A DNA stretch of 64,000 bases from NCBI GenBank assembly GCA_046328115.1, contig JAXLXE010000001.1, positions 2,542,001 to 2,606,000 of the forward strand, written 5' to 3'. The position numbers were made by a program, and so were the translations under genes. The notes beneath the pieces were generated by a model that searched no databases, was not told where the DNA came from, and saw nothing but the letters and a program-made list of their open reading frames with translations. This DNA comes from JAXLXE01 sp046328115. GTDB taxonomy: Bacteria > Chloroflexota > UBA6077 > JACCZL01. Below, piece after piece: positions 8,144 to 17,073 of this stretch (positions are counted from its first letter, which is position 1; each line of letters starts with the position of its first letter).

Positions 8144-8833
8144 GTGCGGGCCGTGGTCTACGTGGTCGCTAAAGCACCACGGCCCGGCGAGGTCAAGACT
8201 CGGCTGGTGCCGCCACTGACCCCGGGAGAAGCGGCCGCGCTGGCGAACGCGTTTCTCGCGGACACGTTTTCCGTGGCGGCAGCGGCAAACGGGGTGGACG
8301 TGCGCGCCGTCTGCCGATCGACCGTGGATGCAGCTACCGTGGCGCGCTGCGCGCCGGCCGGCGCGGAGATGTACTGCCAGCAGCAGCCTGGTCTGGGCGC
8401 CGCGCTGGAGGAGGCGTTCGTCCATGGGCTAGCGAGCGGGTACAACGGCGTGGCCGTCCTCGGCGCGGACAGTCCCACCATCGGCGCTGACATCCTCGAG
8501 CTCGCCTTCGCATCACTCGCCAATCATGACGTCGCGATTGGACCGTGCGACGATGGCGGATACTATCTACTCGCCGCGAAGTCCGTTCACACGCAGCTCT
8601 TCCGAGACATGGTCTGGAGCACTGATTCCGTGTACGCCGAGACGATTGACCGCTGCCACGCCCTGAATCTCAGTGTGGCCAGTCTGCCACGGAGGTTCGA
8701 CGTTGACACGCCGGATGAGCTCCAGCGACTGGTCGCCGAGCTCAGGCTACGTCCGGCCACCATCGCGCCGGCCACGCGCGCGGCGCTGTCATCGCTCGGG
8801 ATGACATCGATCGACGGCGGGGCGCCGCGCTGA
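8144..8833 (+). CDS. DUF2064/TIGR04282-family glycosyltransferase-like protein
   Basis: GT-A-like nucleotidyl/glycosyl transferase fold of the family called selenodomain-associated transferase 1 or arsenosugar-type transferase. Motifs: VVYVVAKAPRPGEVKTRL (nucleotide-binding N-terminus, Lys-Thr-Arg), GVAVLGADSPTIGADIL (the metal-binding Asp region), GPCDDGGYYLLAA and FDVDTPDELQRL. The start is GTG 8144 with GGGGAGG about 12 nt upstream. It overlaps the next MFS gene by 1 nt (TGATG), so they form an operon. The true substrate is unknown. Confidence 0.8.
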   Translation: MRAVVYVVAKAPRPGEVKTRLVPPLTPGEAAALANAFLADTFSVAAAANGVDVRAVCRSTVDAATVARCAPAGAEMYCQQQPGLGAALEEAFVHGLASGYNGVAVLGADSPTIGADILELAFASLANHDVAIGPCDDGGYYLLAAKSVHTQLFRDMVWSTDSVYAETIDRCHALNLSVASLPRRFDVDTPDELQRLVAELRLRPATIAPATRAALSSLGMTSIDGGAPR

Positions 8834-10059
8834 TGTCCGCCGGGGGGAGGTTCCGGGCGCTCTACATCCGGAACTACCGGTTGTTCTTCCTGGGCCAGCT
8901 CGTCTCTCTCAGCGGCACCTGGATGCAGCGCGTGGCCCAGGCGTGGCTCGTGCTCCAGCTTACGGATTCACCATTCGCCCTCGGCACGGTGAGCGCCATC
9001 CAGTTCGCGCCCATCCTGGTGCTCATGCCGTTCGGCGGTGTGCTGGCGGATCGCTTTCCAAAGCAGCGCGTCATGTCGATCACGCAAGTGCTTCAGATGA
9101 TCCAGGCCATCACCCTCGCGACGCTGGTGACTACCGGCATCGTGGAGCTCTGGCACGTCTATGCGCTCGCTGCCATGCTGGGCCTTTCCAACGCCTTCGA
9201 CAATCCCACCCGGCACTCCATGACGGCTGAGCTAGTTGGGCAGGAGAACCTGGCGAACGCGGTCGCTCTCAATTCCAGCCTGATGAACACCGCCCGGATT
9301 ATCGGACCGGCGATCGCAGGCATCATCATCGCCAGGTTCGGGATCAATGCCTGTTTCTGGGCCAACGCGCTCAGCTTCGTGGCTACCCTGGGGGCGCTCG
9401 CCGCCATGCGGAAGAGCGAGATGCTCTCTTCCCCCGCCGCGCGCAAGGGCCACGTGCTCGGCCAGATCGGTGAGGGAATGGCCTTCGCGGCCAGCAATCG
9501 CTCGGTCTGCCAGTCCATGATCCTGGTGGGGGCGCTGGGGACCTTCGGTTTCAACTTCAACACCTTCGTGCCGCTCATCGCTCGCTACGTCGTGGGCAGC
9601 GGCGCGGCTGGCTTTGGCTTTCTGTTCTCCTGTCTGGGGGCCGGCTCGGTGTTGTCGGCGCTGACCGTGGCGAGCCGGCGTGAGGCAACCGAACGGACGC
9701 TGATGATCGGCGCGGCGGCGTTTGCACTGACGCTGGCCATGATCGCCGCCTCGCCTCTCTACGCGCTCACGGCTGGACTGTTGTTCGTGCTCGGCGCTGC
9801 CAGCACCGCGTTCAGCACCACCGCCAGCACCCGGGTGCAACTGGCCACACCCGCCAGCATGCGGGGCCGCGTCATGAGCCTGCACATGATGCTGTTCATG
9901 GGCACCACGCCAATCGGGGCCACTTTCATTGGCTCCATCAGCGAGTGGTTCGACGTGCCAACGGCGCTGGCGTCCTGCGCCGGCATGTGCCTGTTGGGCG
10001 TGGTCGCCGCGGCCGTCTACGCCGTCCGTGTCCCCGCCCCGGTTGAGTCGCCGGGTTAG
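8833..10059 (+). CDS. MFS transporter (EntS/MFS_3 type exporter)
   Basis: Twelve-helix inner-membrane transporter of 408 residues. It begins FRALYIRNYRLFFLGQLVSL and has SLSGTWMQRVAQAWLVLQLT in TM1, and the loop 2-3 motif GGVLADRFPKQRVM, all typical of the EntS-like MFS_3 group that exports small molecules or siderophores. It is coupled to the upstream DUF2064 gene. The 3' end overlaps the convergent secreted-protein gene by 4 nt. Substrate not predictable. Confidence 0.87.
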   Translation: MSAGGRFRALYIRNYRLFFLGQLVSLSGTWMQRVAQAWLVLQLTDSPFALGTVSAIQFAPILVLMPFGGVLADRFPKQRVMSITQVLQMIQAITLATLVTTGIVELWHVYALAAMLGLSNAFDNPTRHSMTAELVGQENLANAVALNSSLMNTARIIGPAIAGIIIARFGINACFWANALSFVATLGALAAMRKSEMLSSPAARKGHVLGQIGEGMAFAASNRSVCQSMILVGALGTFGFNFNTFVPLIARYVVGSGAAGFGFLFSCLGAGSVLSALTVASRREATERTLMIGAAAFALTLAMIAASPLYALTAGLLFVLGAASTAFSTTASTRVQLATPASMRGRVMSLHMMLFMGTTPIGATFIGSISEWFDVPTALASCAGMCLLGVVAAAVYAVRVPAPVESPG

Positions 10060-11801
10060 GCCGCGGCCGCCGCCTCGAGCCGCGCCCGCACTGAGCTCAG
10101 CGGCCGGGACTCGGTCAACCGCCGACGGTAGGCGGCGACGAGACCCACGACGATCGCCAGGAGCGGGGCGAAATCCTCCAGAATCCACTCGCGCTCCGCG
10201 GCATCTAGCGCCGTCAGGACCGGAACCCTGGGTAATCCATCCTGTGCAGGCTCTTCCTCGTCATCCTCAACCACGATGGTGATCACTTGCGGCTCCACCG
10301 GCTTCGGCGTGGCGCGCGGGACCGCCGTTGGCAGAGGCCACTGCACGCGGGGTGCGAAGAAGCGATTATTCGCGCCGGTCTCAAGATCACCAAACCGCTG
10401 AGCCAGAATGGCGCGCTCGATCATAGTGTCCACGGTGGGCTGGGGCAGAGCCTCCAGACGGCGCGGAGGCTGCGCGCCAGGCTCGAACGTGGGGTACGCG
10501 CGGGCCACAAACGACGGCTGGGCGGGAATGCCGGGCGCAGGAGCCGCACCACAGGCCGGACTGGGCATGGACACCCACGACAGGTTGCAGCGATGACCGC
10601 CAAGCTCCTCCAGGATCCGGACCACGTTGTTGGGCCAGTGCTGATTGAGCCCCTCGGTATCACGCGGATCCTCCAGGGGACCGTACCGCCGCGCGATCGC
10701 GTACACATCCATCAAGCCGTCATCCAGATACAGCACGCGCAGTCCGCGGGCCACTTCATCCATGGCCTGCTCCCAGGAATCAAACGGCGAGTTGCACCAG
10801 TCGAACCAGAACCAGTTCCAGGCGTTGAACGGGGTGCAGATGACCCGGCCATATCCTGTATCGGCGCCCGAGATCGCCACCAGGAGCCGCGGGTCGATGT
10901 TGTAGCGCCAGCCCACGTTGAGCAACGCGTTGCCCATGCCTGCCAGCGGAGAGGCCTTTGACGCCAGGTAAGCATCCAGCGTCGCCGCGTCCACTGGCGG
11001 CGGGTTCCGCGGCCAGGATGGCATCGCCGGGCGACGCCGGGAGGCCGCATAGCTGGTGAAGGACGGCGCCTCGCCACGAGATTGCTGGGCCGTGACCTGG
11101 CCGTTGGGCGGTACCGCGCCCGGCGCGCTGGCGAGGCGCGGCAACGGTGGCGGCTCGAGGTGGCGAACCGTCTGATCCGCCGCGGCCAGTCGTGAAGATG
11201 AGTCCACGCTGCTGCGCACTGCCGATGAGTCGGTGGAGTTGGTCCTCGCGCCAACTGGCTGCCCGGCGGACTGCGCCGCTGTTGCGACGCCCGGCGTCGC
11301 CGTGGCCTGGATAACGATCAGCCGCACGCTCTGTCCCGGGATGGAATCTGCCTCGGGCTGCACCGCGCGCGGCCCCGCCCCATTTGGCTGAGCCGTGGGC
11401 GTGAGTATCAACGACTGGCTGTTGATCAAGCCGGCCGAGCCATTGGAAACAACGGACGAAGAGCTCACGGTGCCGGCGCCGCCAACCTGCGACTGCTGGA
11501 GCGAGCCGTTGCCGGACGATCGCGTGGCTGTTGGCGCGATGATCGCGCCGCCGGTGACCACGTTCACGCTGGACGAGCTCTTCGGCACGGCCGTGCTGTA
11601 CGGCGCGAGCGTCGGCCGGGGGTTCTGGGATTGAGCGGACGCAGAGGTCATTTCGCCCACGCCAGAGTACGCCGCGAAGAGCATGGCAAATGCCGCCGCG
11701 ACGGAGGCCGCCACCACCCTCCGACCACCCCGAACAGGTTGGGGAAGTCGCTGGGCCTGCGCCCGTCGTCGTGGATTGCCGCGTGTGACTTTGCTACTCA
11801 T
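10056..11801 (-). CDS. Secreted glucosaminidase-like protein with C-terminal membrane anchor
   Basis: Start MSSKVTRGNPRRR (ATG 11801, AGGGA upstream) gives 581 residues; an upstream TTG would add 27. A hydrophobic segment (VVAASVAAAFAMLFAAYSGV) is followed by a Ser/Thr/Pro-rich low-complexity stretch of about 230 residues. A folded domain follows: DAYLASKASPLAGMGNALLN, YNIDPRLLVAISGADTGYG, CTPFNAWNWFWFDWC and WEQAMDEVARGLRVLYLDDG, which resembles the glucosaminidase/lysozyme-like superfamily, the Asp-Thr-Gly replacing the usual Glu-Ser region. A late helix (FAPLLAIVVGLVAAYRRRL) may anchor the C-terminus. Probably a cell-wall enzyme, or a wall-binding protein if the catalytic acid is lost. Confidence 0.6.
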   Translation of the reverse strand: MSSKVTRGNPRRRAQAQRLPQPVRGGRRVVAASVAAAFAMLFAAYSGVGEMTSASAQSQNPRPTLAPYSTAVPKSSSSVNVVTGGAIIAPTATRSSGNGSLQQSQVGGAGTVSSSSVVSNGSAGLINSQSLILTPTAQPNGAGPRAVQPEADSIPGQSVRLIVIQATATPGVATAAQSAGQPVGARTNSTDSSAVRSSVDSSSRLAAADQTVRHLEPPPLPRLASAPGAVPPNGQVTAQQSRGEAPSFTSYAASRRRPAMPSWPRNPPPVDAATLDAYLASKASPLAGMGNALLNVGWRYNIDPRLLVAISGADTGYGRVICTPFNAWNWFWFDWCNSPFDSWEQAMDEVARGLRVLYLDDGLMDVYAIARRYGPLEDPRDTEGLNQHWPNNVVRILEELGGHRCNLSWVSMPSPACGAAPAPGIPAQPSFVARAYPTFEPGAQPPRRLEALPQPTVDTMIERAILAQRFGDLETGANNRFFAPRVQWPLPTAVPRATPKPVEPQVITIVVEDDEEEPAQDGLPRVPVLTALDAAEREWILEDFAPLLAIVVGLVAAYRRRLTESRPLSSVRARLEAAAAA

Positions 11802-12058
11802 CGTCCCTGGCACAGTGGCCGCCACCGACGGCGTCGACCACTCAGCGCGTGCCTCCCAAACAGAAGGTAGTTCATTGTGCAACGCCCGGCAACGGTTCTA
11901 GAACCGCTCCTAACTCAAACGCGTCAAGGCGGCATCTCGTCCGGATCACAGCATCCGGCGGCCCGCTGAACGGCAAGTTGGACGCTTGTGCCATACTGGC
12001 GGAGGCCACTGGGGGCCCAATCGCGGCACCACCGCGCCGCCCGATCGGGAGGGAAAGC

Positions 12059-12091
12059 ATGACTATCCCTGGCGAGCGAGAGCCGTGGTAG
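12059..12091 (+). CDS. Possible 10-residue leader peptide before the DHA2 exporter
   Basis: ATG at 12059 follows a strong GGGAGGGAAAGC ribosome-binding site and encodes MTIPGEREPW, ending in TAG at 12089-12091. The stop overlaps the GTG (12085) proposed as the start of the exporter. The best Shine-Dalgarno site in the area belongs to this short frame, so the exporter may be translated by termination-reinitiation. It could also be a chance ATG. Confidence 0.4.
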   Translation: MTIPGEREPW

Positions 12092-13671
12092 CGGTTGCCC
12101 TCCCCGCGCGCGCGGCGACTAGCCGACTGGCGGCGTTGCCCTACTACTGGCAGGCAGTCATCGTCATCGCGCTCGGCTCGTTCATGGTCTTCCTGAACAT
12201 GACCGTGGTGAACGTGGCGCTCCCGCGGATCATCCAGGTGTTCCAGGGCACGGTAGGCCAGGGTCAGCTTGTGCTGACCTCGTATATGGTGGCGTTGGCA
12301 GTGGTCGCGCCCACGTCTGGGTACTTCTCGGACACTTTTGGCGCAAAGCGCACGTACCTGGCAAGCGTCGCCATGTTCACCGTTGGCACCGCCCTCTGCG
12401 GACTCTCACTCTCAATCGAGAGCCTGATCGTGTTCAGAGTGTTCCAGGGCATCGGCGGCGCCATGATCCTCCCACTGGGCCAGGCCATCCTCTTTCAGGT
12501 GGTCCCGCCTGAGAAGCGCGGCACCGTCATGGGTATCTACGGCTTCCCACTGCTCACCGCCCCCATGCTCGGGCCGGCGATCGGCGGATACCTGGTGGAA
12601 TTCGTGGACTGGCGACTCATCTTTGCCGTCGGCGCGCCGGCCGGCGCCCTTGCGATCCTGCTTGGCTCCGCCATCCTCCGAGAGCTTCCGCTTAGACCCG
12701 CTGGGACGTTTGACTGGGCCGGCTTCATCCTCGCAGGAGTCGGATTCTCAACGGCGCTCCTGGGTCTCTCGATGGCGCCCACGGAAGGATGGACATCACC
12801 GCCCGTACTGGCTCTGGGCGCAGCGGCGGCGTTGGCGCTCCCCGCCTTCGTGATCGTTGAGCTAGCCCGCGAGCACCCCATGCTTGACCTGCGCATCCTG
12901 CTGAACCGCACCTACTCGCTGGCCATGGTGCTCACGGGGATCACCACCATCGCCATGTTTTCTTCCATGTTTCTGCTGCCGCTGTTCCTGCAGAACACCC
13001 GTGGCGTGGGCCCCCTCACCACCGGATTGCTCCTCATTCCCCAGGCGGCCACCGCATCTCTCGTGATGCCCATCACGGGCCGGCTGTTTGACCGCTTTGG
13101 TCCGGCGCCGCTGGTGGTGCCCGGACTCTTCGCGCTGACCTATGCCACGTGGATGCTGGCGGGCATCGATCCCGACATGTCGGACGGATTGCTGGCGGTG
13201 GCCCTGGTGCTGCGGGGAATCGCCATGGGCACGTGCATGATGCCCGTGAACACGGTCTCTATGGACAGCGTTCCCCGCCCGAAGATCGCTCGCGCGGCCG
13301 CCCTCACCAACGTGTTACGTCAACTGTTCGGCGCGTTCGGAACGTGTGTGTTCGCCACCCTCCTGGCGGATCGCCAGTTCTACCACCAGGCCATGCTGGC
13401 GCAGACGATCAACGACACCAACATCTCCGCGGTCCAGATGCTCAGCGACACGAAGCTGAACCTCGTGGGTCAGGGCTGGACGGAAGCGAACGCCGATACC
13501 GCGGGACTCATCGTGCTCGCGCGACAGGTTCGCTCGTCAGCCGCCGTTCACGCCTACGACGATTGTTTCATCGTCGCGGCGCTCGTCGCGCTCGTAGGCG
13601 TGGTGCCCGCGCTGTTCCTGCGCCGCGCCCGCCGTTCGGCCACCGCCCCGACGGGTCGCCAATCCCGGTAA
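12085..13671 (+). CDS. MFS drug exporter, DHA2 (EmrB/QacA) family
   Basis: Fourteen-TM proton antiporter of 528 residues from GTG 12085; the open frame to 11986 contains no plausible start. Family motifs: VIVIALGSFMVFLNMTVVNV (TM1, motif D1 region), TSGYFSDTFGAKRTYL (motif A-like, loop 2-3) and FRVFQGIGGAMILPLGQAI (motif B) with GPAIGGYLVEFVDWRLIF (motif C, antiporter). Expected to export drugs or hydrophobic compounds. A short upstream frame overlaps its start. It is followed by a clear promoter for cysK. Confidence 0.88.
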   Translation: MVAVALPARAATSRLAALPYYWQAVIVIALGSFMVFLNMTVVNVALPRIIQVFQGTVGQGQLVLTSYMVALAVVAPTSGYFSDTFGAKRTYLASVAMFTVGTALCGLSLSIESLIVFRVFQGIGGAMILPLGQAILFQVVPPEKRGTVMGIYGFPLLTAPMLGPAIGGYLVEFVDWRLIFAVGAPAGALAILLGSAILRELPLRPAGTFDWAGFILAGVGFSTALLGLSMAPTEGWTSPPVLALGAAAALALPAFVIVELAREHPMLDLRILLNRTYSLAMVLTGITTIAMFSSMFLLPLFLQNTRGVGPLTTGLLLIPQAATASLVMPITGRLFDRFGPAPLVVPGLFALTYATWMLAGIDPDMSDGLLAVALVLRGIAMGTCMMPVNTVSMDSVPRPKIARAAALTNVLRQLFGAFGTCVFATLLADRQFYHQAMLAQTINDTNISAVQMLSDTKLNLVGQGWTEANADTAGLIVLARQVRSSAAVHAYDDCFIVAALVALVGVVPALFLRRARRSATAPTGRQSR

Positions 13672-13677
13672 ATTCGA

Positions 13678-13706
13678 TTGACTTACTAGACTTTCAGAGA
13701 TACTAT
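13678..13706 (+). promoter_or_regulatory. Sigma-70-type promoter of cysK
   Basis: TTGACT at 13678-13683 and TACTAT at 13701-13706 are separated by exactly 17 nt, about 90 nt before the cysK ATG. This is the best consensus promoter I see in the window. Confidence 0.65.
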
Positions 13707-13794
13707 CGACCACCACCACGACCCGTGCGCTGGCGACAGTGGCGCGGCCAGACCCGCCCACGGGCGGCCCCAGACTCTTGGTGAGGAGAGGCAC

Positions 13795-14727
13795 ATGCGC
13801 ATCGCAGAAGACGCTACACAGCTCATCGGCAACACGCCACTGGTGAAACTCCGCCGCGTCACAGAAGGCGCGGTAGCGGACGTCGTTGCCAAACTCGAGT
13901 TCTACAACCCGGCCCACAGCGTCAAGGACCGCATTGGCGTCTCGATGATCGACGCCGCCGAGAAGGCGGGCCTGATCAAGCCGGGCACCATCCTGGTGGA
14001 GCCAACTAGCGGAAACACTGGCATTGCCCTGGCCTTCGTGTGCGCCGCGCGCGGCTACAAGCTCATCCTCACCATGCCCGAGACCATGAGCATCGAGCGC
14101 CGCATGCTGCTACGCGCCTACGGTGCCGAGCTCGTGCTCACACCAGGTCCAGAGGGCATGGGCGGCGCCATCCGCAAGGCTGAAGAGATCGCGGCCTCTG
14201 GTCCGCAGTACTTCCTGCCCCAGCAGTTCAAGAACCCGGCGAATCCGGAGATCCACCGCAAGACCACCGCCGAGGAGATCTGGAACGATACCGATGGAAA
14301 GGTGGACCTCCTGGTTTCGGGCATCGGCACCGGCGGCACGATCACCGGCGTTGGCCAGGTGATCAAGGCTCGCAAGCCGTCGTTCAAGTGCGTCGCCGTG
14401 GAGCCGGACGCCTCGCCGATCCTCTCCGGGGGCCAGCGTGGGCCACACCCGATCCAGGGCATCGGCGCCGGCTTTGTTCCAGACGTACTGGACACGTCCA
14501 TCTACGACGAGATCGTCCGAGTCAAGAACGAGGACGCCTTCGCGACGGCCCGCAATATGGCCACGCAGGAGGGCCTGCTCGTGGGCATCTCATCTGGAGC
14601 GGCCGTATGGGCGGCCACCCAGGTCGCGCGGCGCTCCGAAAATGCCGGCAAGCTGATCGTGGTGATCATCCCATCGTTCGGCGAGCGCTATCTCAGCACG
14701 GCCCTATTCGCGGATCTGAAGGACTAG
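13795..14727 (+). CDS. cysK: Cysteine synthase A (O-acetylserine sulfhydrylase)
   Basis: PLP enzyme that makes L-cysteine from O-acetylserine and sulfide. The 310 residues contain the PLP-lysine motif NPAHSVKDRIGVSMI, the substrate loop PTSGNTGIALAF, the phosphate-binding GIGTGGTITGVGQV and the C-terminal SSGAAVWAA (Ser contacting PLP). Start ATG 13795 follows GAGGAGAGGCAC. Own promoter upstream and a perfect hairpin terminator downstream, so it is probably monocistronic. Confidence 0.95.
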   Translation: MRIAEDATQLIGNTPLVKLRRVTEGAVADVVAKLEFYNPAHSVKDRIGVSMIDAAEKAGLIKPGTILVEPTSGNTGIALAFVCAARGYKLILTMPETMSIERRMLLRAYGAELVLTPGPEGMGGAIRKAEEIAASGPQYFLPQQFKNPANPEIHRKTTAEEIWNDTDGKVDLLVSGIGTGGTITGVGQVIKARKPSFKCVAVEPDASPILSGGQRGPHPIQGIGAGFVPDVLDTSIYDEIVRVKNEDAFATARNMATQEGLLVGISSGAAVWAATQVARRSENAGKLIVVIIPSFGERYLSTALFADLKD

Positions 14728-14743
14728 CCTCTCCAGGAGACCC

Positions 14744-14770
14744 GGCCCGCCGACGTATCGTCGGCGGGCC
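14744..14770. terminator. Perfect 12-bp hairpin between convergent cysK and deaminase genes
   Basis: GGCCCGCCGACG, loop TAT, CGTCGGCGGGCC: a perfect stem with a 3-nt loop placed 17 nt after the cysK stop and 13 nt from the end of the opposing deaminase gene. No long T-tract on either side, but the position suits a bidirectional terminator. Confidence 0.75.
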
Positions 14771-14782
14771 AGCCCAATGTCG

Positions 14783-15280
14783 CTACGGCGACTGCCCTTC
14801 AGTCTCGCCGGCGGAACGATACGTCCAGCCGAAGCTCGCGAGCAGAGCCGACACCTGATCGGCGAGGAAGTCTGCCACGACTTCTGGCGGCTGCCCGAAT
14901 CTGTCCACCCGCGCGGTGAGAATGGGGAAGCCGGACGAGTAGCCGCCCGTCTCCCAGCCTGACGTGAGGCCAAACACTACCCGCCTGATCCCAACAGTCC
15001 GGATGACGGTGGAGCACATCCAACACGGCTCACCGCTGGCGTAGATCGTCGTACCGGAGAGGCCCAGCGTTGCCAGCCGGTGACAGGCGGCGCGTATAGC
15101 CACGGTCTCCGCGTGCGCGTTGGGGTCGTGCCGCGACTCAACCGAGTTCTCACCCTCGGCCACCAGGGCATCTCCACGCACGATCACCGAGCCAAACGGA
15201 TGGTCGCCGCGCTCACCGGCCCGGCGCGCCAGATCGATGGCGTGCTGCATCCAGCGCCGATCGCGTTCATCCGTCACCAC
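14783..15280 (-). CDS. Nucleoside deaminase (CMP/dCMP deaminase superfamily)
   Basis: Zinc hydrolase that deaminates a nucleobase or nucleoside, guanine or cytosine type. The 165 residues contain HAE (in NAHAETVAIRAA) and the PCWMC motif (in SGEPCWMCSTVI), giving His/Cys/Cys zinc ligands and the catalytic Glu. GDHPFGSVIV and VVFGLTSGW support the guanine-deaminase/TadA-like branch. Start GTG 15280 or 15277; AAGGAGG lies just upstream and favours 15277 on spacing. Three 13-bp repeats lie directly upstream. Confidence 0.85.
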   Translation of the reverse strand: MVTDERDRRWMQHAIDLARRAGERGDHPFGSVIVRGDALVAEGENSVESRHDPNAHAETVAIRAACHRLATLGLSGTTIYASGEPCWMCSTVIRTVGIRRVVFGLTSGWETGGYSSGFPILTARVDRFGQPPEVVADFLADQVSALLASFGWTYRSAGETEGQSP

Positions 15281-15297
15281 CGACCTCCTTGATTACC

Positions 15298-15343
15298 TAC
15301 ACGGATTGCGTACACGGATTGCGTACACGGATTGCGTACACGG
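15298..15343. repeat. 13-bp tandem repeat, three copies plus a partial
   Basis: TACACGGATTGCG occurs three times without a gap at 15298, 15311 and 15324, followed by TACACGG at 15337. The partial copy runs into a short palindrome, CACGG-T-CCGTG (15339-15349). It lies between the deaminase start (15280) and the malQ stop (15371), so in the deaminase leader or promoter. Could be operator repeats or replication slippage. Confidence 0.85.
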
Positions 15344-15370
15344 TCCGTGGCGAACACGGCACCGTGCTGC

Positions 15371-16933
15371 TCACACTCCCGCTCTGGCGCCGATCTGGGA
15401 GCTGGCAGCGGCGCGAGCCCGGCCATACGCGCCCACCAGCCCCGAGAGTCGGGCCGCGTGCGCGTCGGTGAGCGCTTCTGGGGCAAACCGCCACTCCCAG
15501 TTGCCGTCAGGCACGCCTGGCACGTTCATGCGGCCTTCCGATCCCAGCCCAAGGACGTCCTGAAGCGGAACGATCGCCCAGTCCGCCACGGAGGCATACG
15601 CCATGCGAACGAGCGACCCGGCGGGCTCGTCGGCTACCCAGGGCGCGTAGCACAGCAGCGATTCCCGTTCGGCGTCGCCCAGGTGGGCGTACCAGCCGGC
15701 GCTGGTGTCGTTATCGTGGGTTCCGGAATAGACCACGCAGTCCTGGACGAAGTTGTGGGGCAGGTATGGGCTGTCACCCACGGGGTCGCGACCGGCGTCG
15801 TCGCCGAAAGCGAACTGGAGTACCTTCATGCCTGGGAATCCTAGGGTCGCGGCGAGCTGGATCACGTCCGGCGTGATCTCGCCCAGGTCTTCGATCACGA
15901 TGGGGAGGTGGCCAAGCGCGTCGCTCACCGCGTCGAAGAGCGCCTGGCCTGGCCCTGGCACCCAGCGTCCATTGATTGCGGTCTCCTCCGTCGCGGGGAC
16001 CTCCCAGTAAGCCTGGAAGCCCCTGAAATGGTCCAGCCGCACCACGTCCACGTGGCGGAAGGTCGCCTTGAACCGTGCCACCCACCAGCGATACCCGTCC
16101 GCCGCCATGCGATCCCAGGCATACAACGGATTCCCCCACCGCTGGCCCGTCTCGCTGAACGCATCCGGCGGCACGCCCGCCACCACCGTTGGCCGTCCGT
16201 GCTCATCAAGTAGGAACTGGTGGCGATGGGTCCAGACATCCGCGCTATCCAGGGCCACAAAGATGGGGATGTCGCCGATGATCCGGATACCCCGAACGTT
16301 CGCGTACGACCTCACGGACTCCCACTGCCCCGCGAACAGCCACTGCACCCACTGGTGGAAGGCCACCTCATCAGCCAGGTCCTTCGCCGCCGCTACGAGC
16401 GCCCCAGCCTCTCGCAGCCGTAATGGCCGCGGCCACTCCAACCAGAACCGCCCGCCCTGGCTGTGTTTGATCGCGCAGAACAGCGCGTAGTCCGCGAGCC
16501 AATGCGATTCGGCCTCAGCGAAAGTCGCGAATGCCACGCGGTCCTCTGCCGAGGCAACGCGACCGAATCTCGCAAACGCCTGGCGAAGGCACCGCTCCTT
16601 GATCTCGCCCGCCGCGGCGTAGTCGGCACGCTCCGCCGGAAACGGCGCCGCCTCGATGGAGCCCGGGTCCAACCATCCGCGTCCCACGAGCTGATCAAGG
16701 GCAATTAGGAGCGGGTTGCCGGCAAACGCGGAGCCCGCCGCGTACGGCGAGTTACCTAGACCCACGGGCGCCAGGGGCATGATCTGCCACAGCCCCTGCC
16801 GCGCGCGCTCGAGGAACTCCACGAACCTGTACGCCCCCGCGCCAAGATCGCCAACACCGTGCGGCCCGGGCAACGATGTGGGATGCAGGAGTACACCTGC
16901 TACCCGGTCTCTCCTGGGCGTGGGGGGGTTCAT
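15371..16933 (-). CDS. malQ: 4-alpha-glucanotransferase (amylomaltase, GH77)
   Basis: Transfers maltodextrin units in glycogen/maltose metabolism. Start ATG 16933 (MNPPTPRRDRVAG) has GGAGG 9 nt upstream; the frame to 17032 is longer than needed. The 520 residues show GVLLHPTSLPGPHGVGDLG, NSPYAAGSAFAGNPLLI, VDVVRLDHFRGFQAYWEVP (nucleophile Asp), VIEDLGEITPDV (acid/base Glu) and SGTHDNDT, all GH77 hallmarks. The neighbouring deaminase has its own leader, so co-transcription is unclear. Confidence 0.95.
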   Translation of the reverse strand: MNPPTPRRDRVAGVLLHPTSLPGPHGVGDLGAGAYRFVEFLERARQGLWQIMPLAPVGLGNSPYAAGSAFAGNPLLIALDQLVGRGWLDPGSIEAAPFPAERADYAAAGEIKERCLRQAFARFGRVASAEDRVAFATFAEAESHWLADYALFCAIKHSQGGRFWLEWPRPLRLREAGALVAAAKDLADEVAFHQWVQWLFAGQWESVRSYANVRGIRIIGDIPIFVALDSADVWTHRHQFLLDEHGRPTVVAGVPPDAFSETGQRWGNPLYAWDRMAADGYRWWVARFKATFRHVDVVRLDHFRGFQAYWEVPATEETAINGRWVPGPGQALFDAVSDALGHLPIVIEDLGEITPDVIQLAATLGFPGMKVLQFAFGDDAGRDPVGDSPYLPHNFVQDCVVYSGTHDNDTSAGWYAHLGDAERESLLCYAPWVADEPAGSLVRMAYASVADWAIVPLQDVLGLGSEGRMNVPGVPDGNWEWRFAPEALTDAHAARLSGLVGAYGRARAAASSQIGARAGV

Positions 16934-17073
16934 GGCCAGGCACCTCCGTTCGCGCCCGGCGATGCACTGGCCGGCGCGAACCGAGGCGAGATGATGCCAG
17001 ACGGAACACCTGAGGCGCGGGGATCGTCGCATCAGTGAGCGACTCGTTGGCGGATGCTACACTCGGAGGAGTC

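Noticed and set aside
15298..15343. CRISPR array
   Set aside because: The repeats are contiguous, 13 bp, with no spacers, and no cas genes are near.
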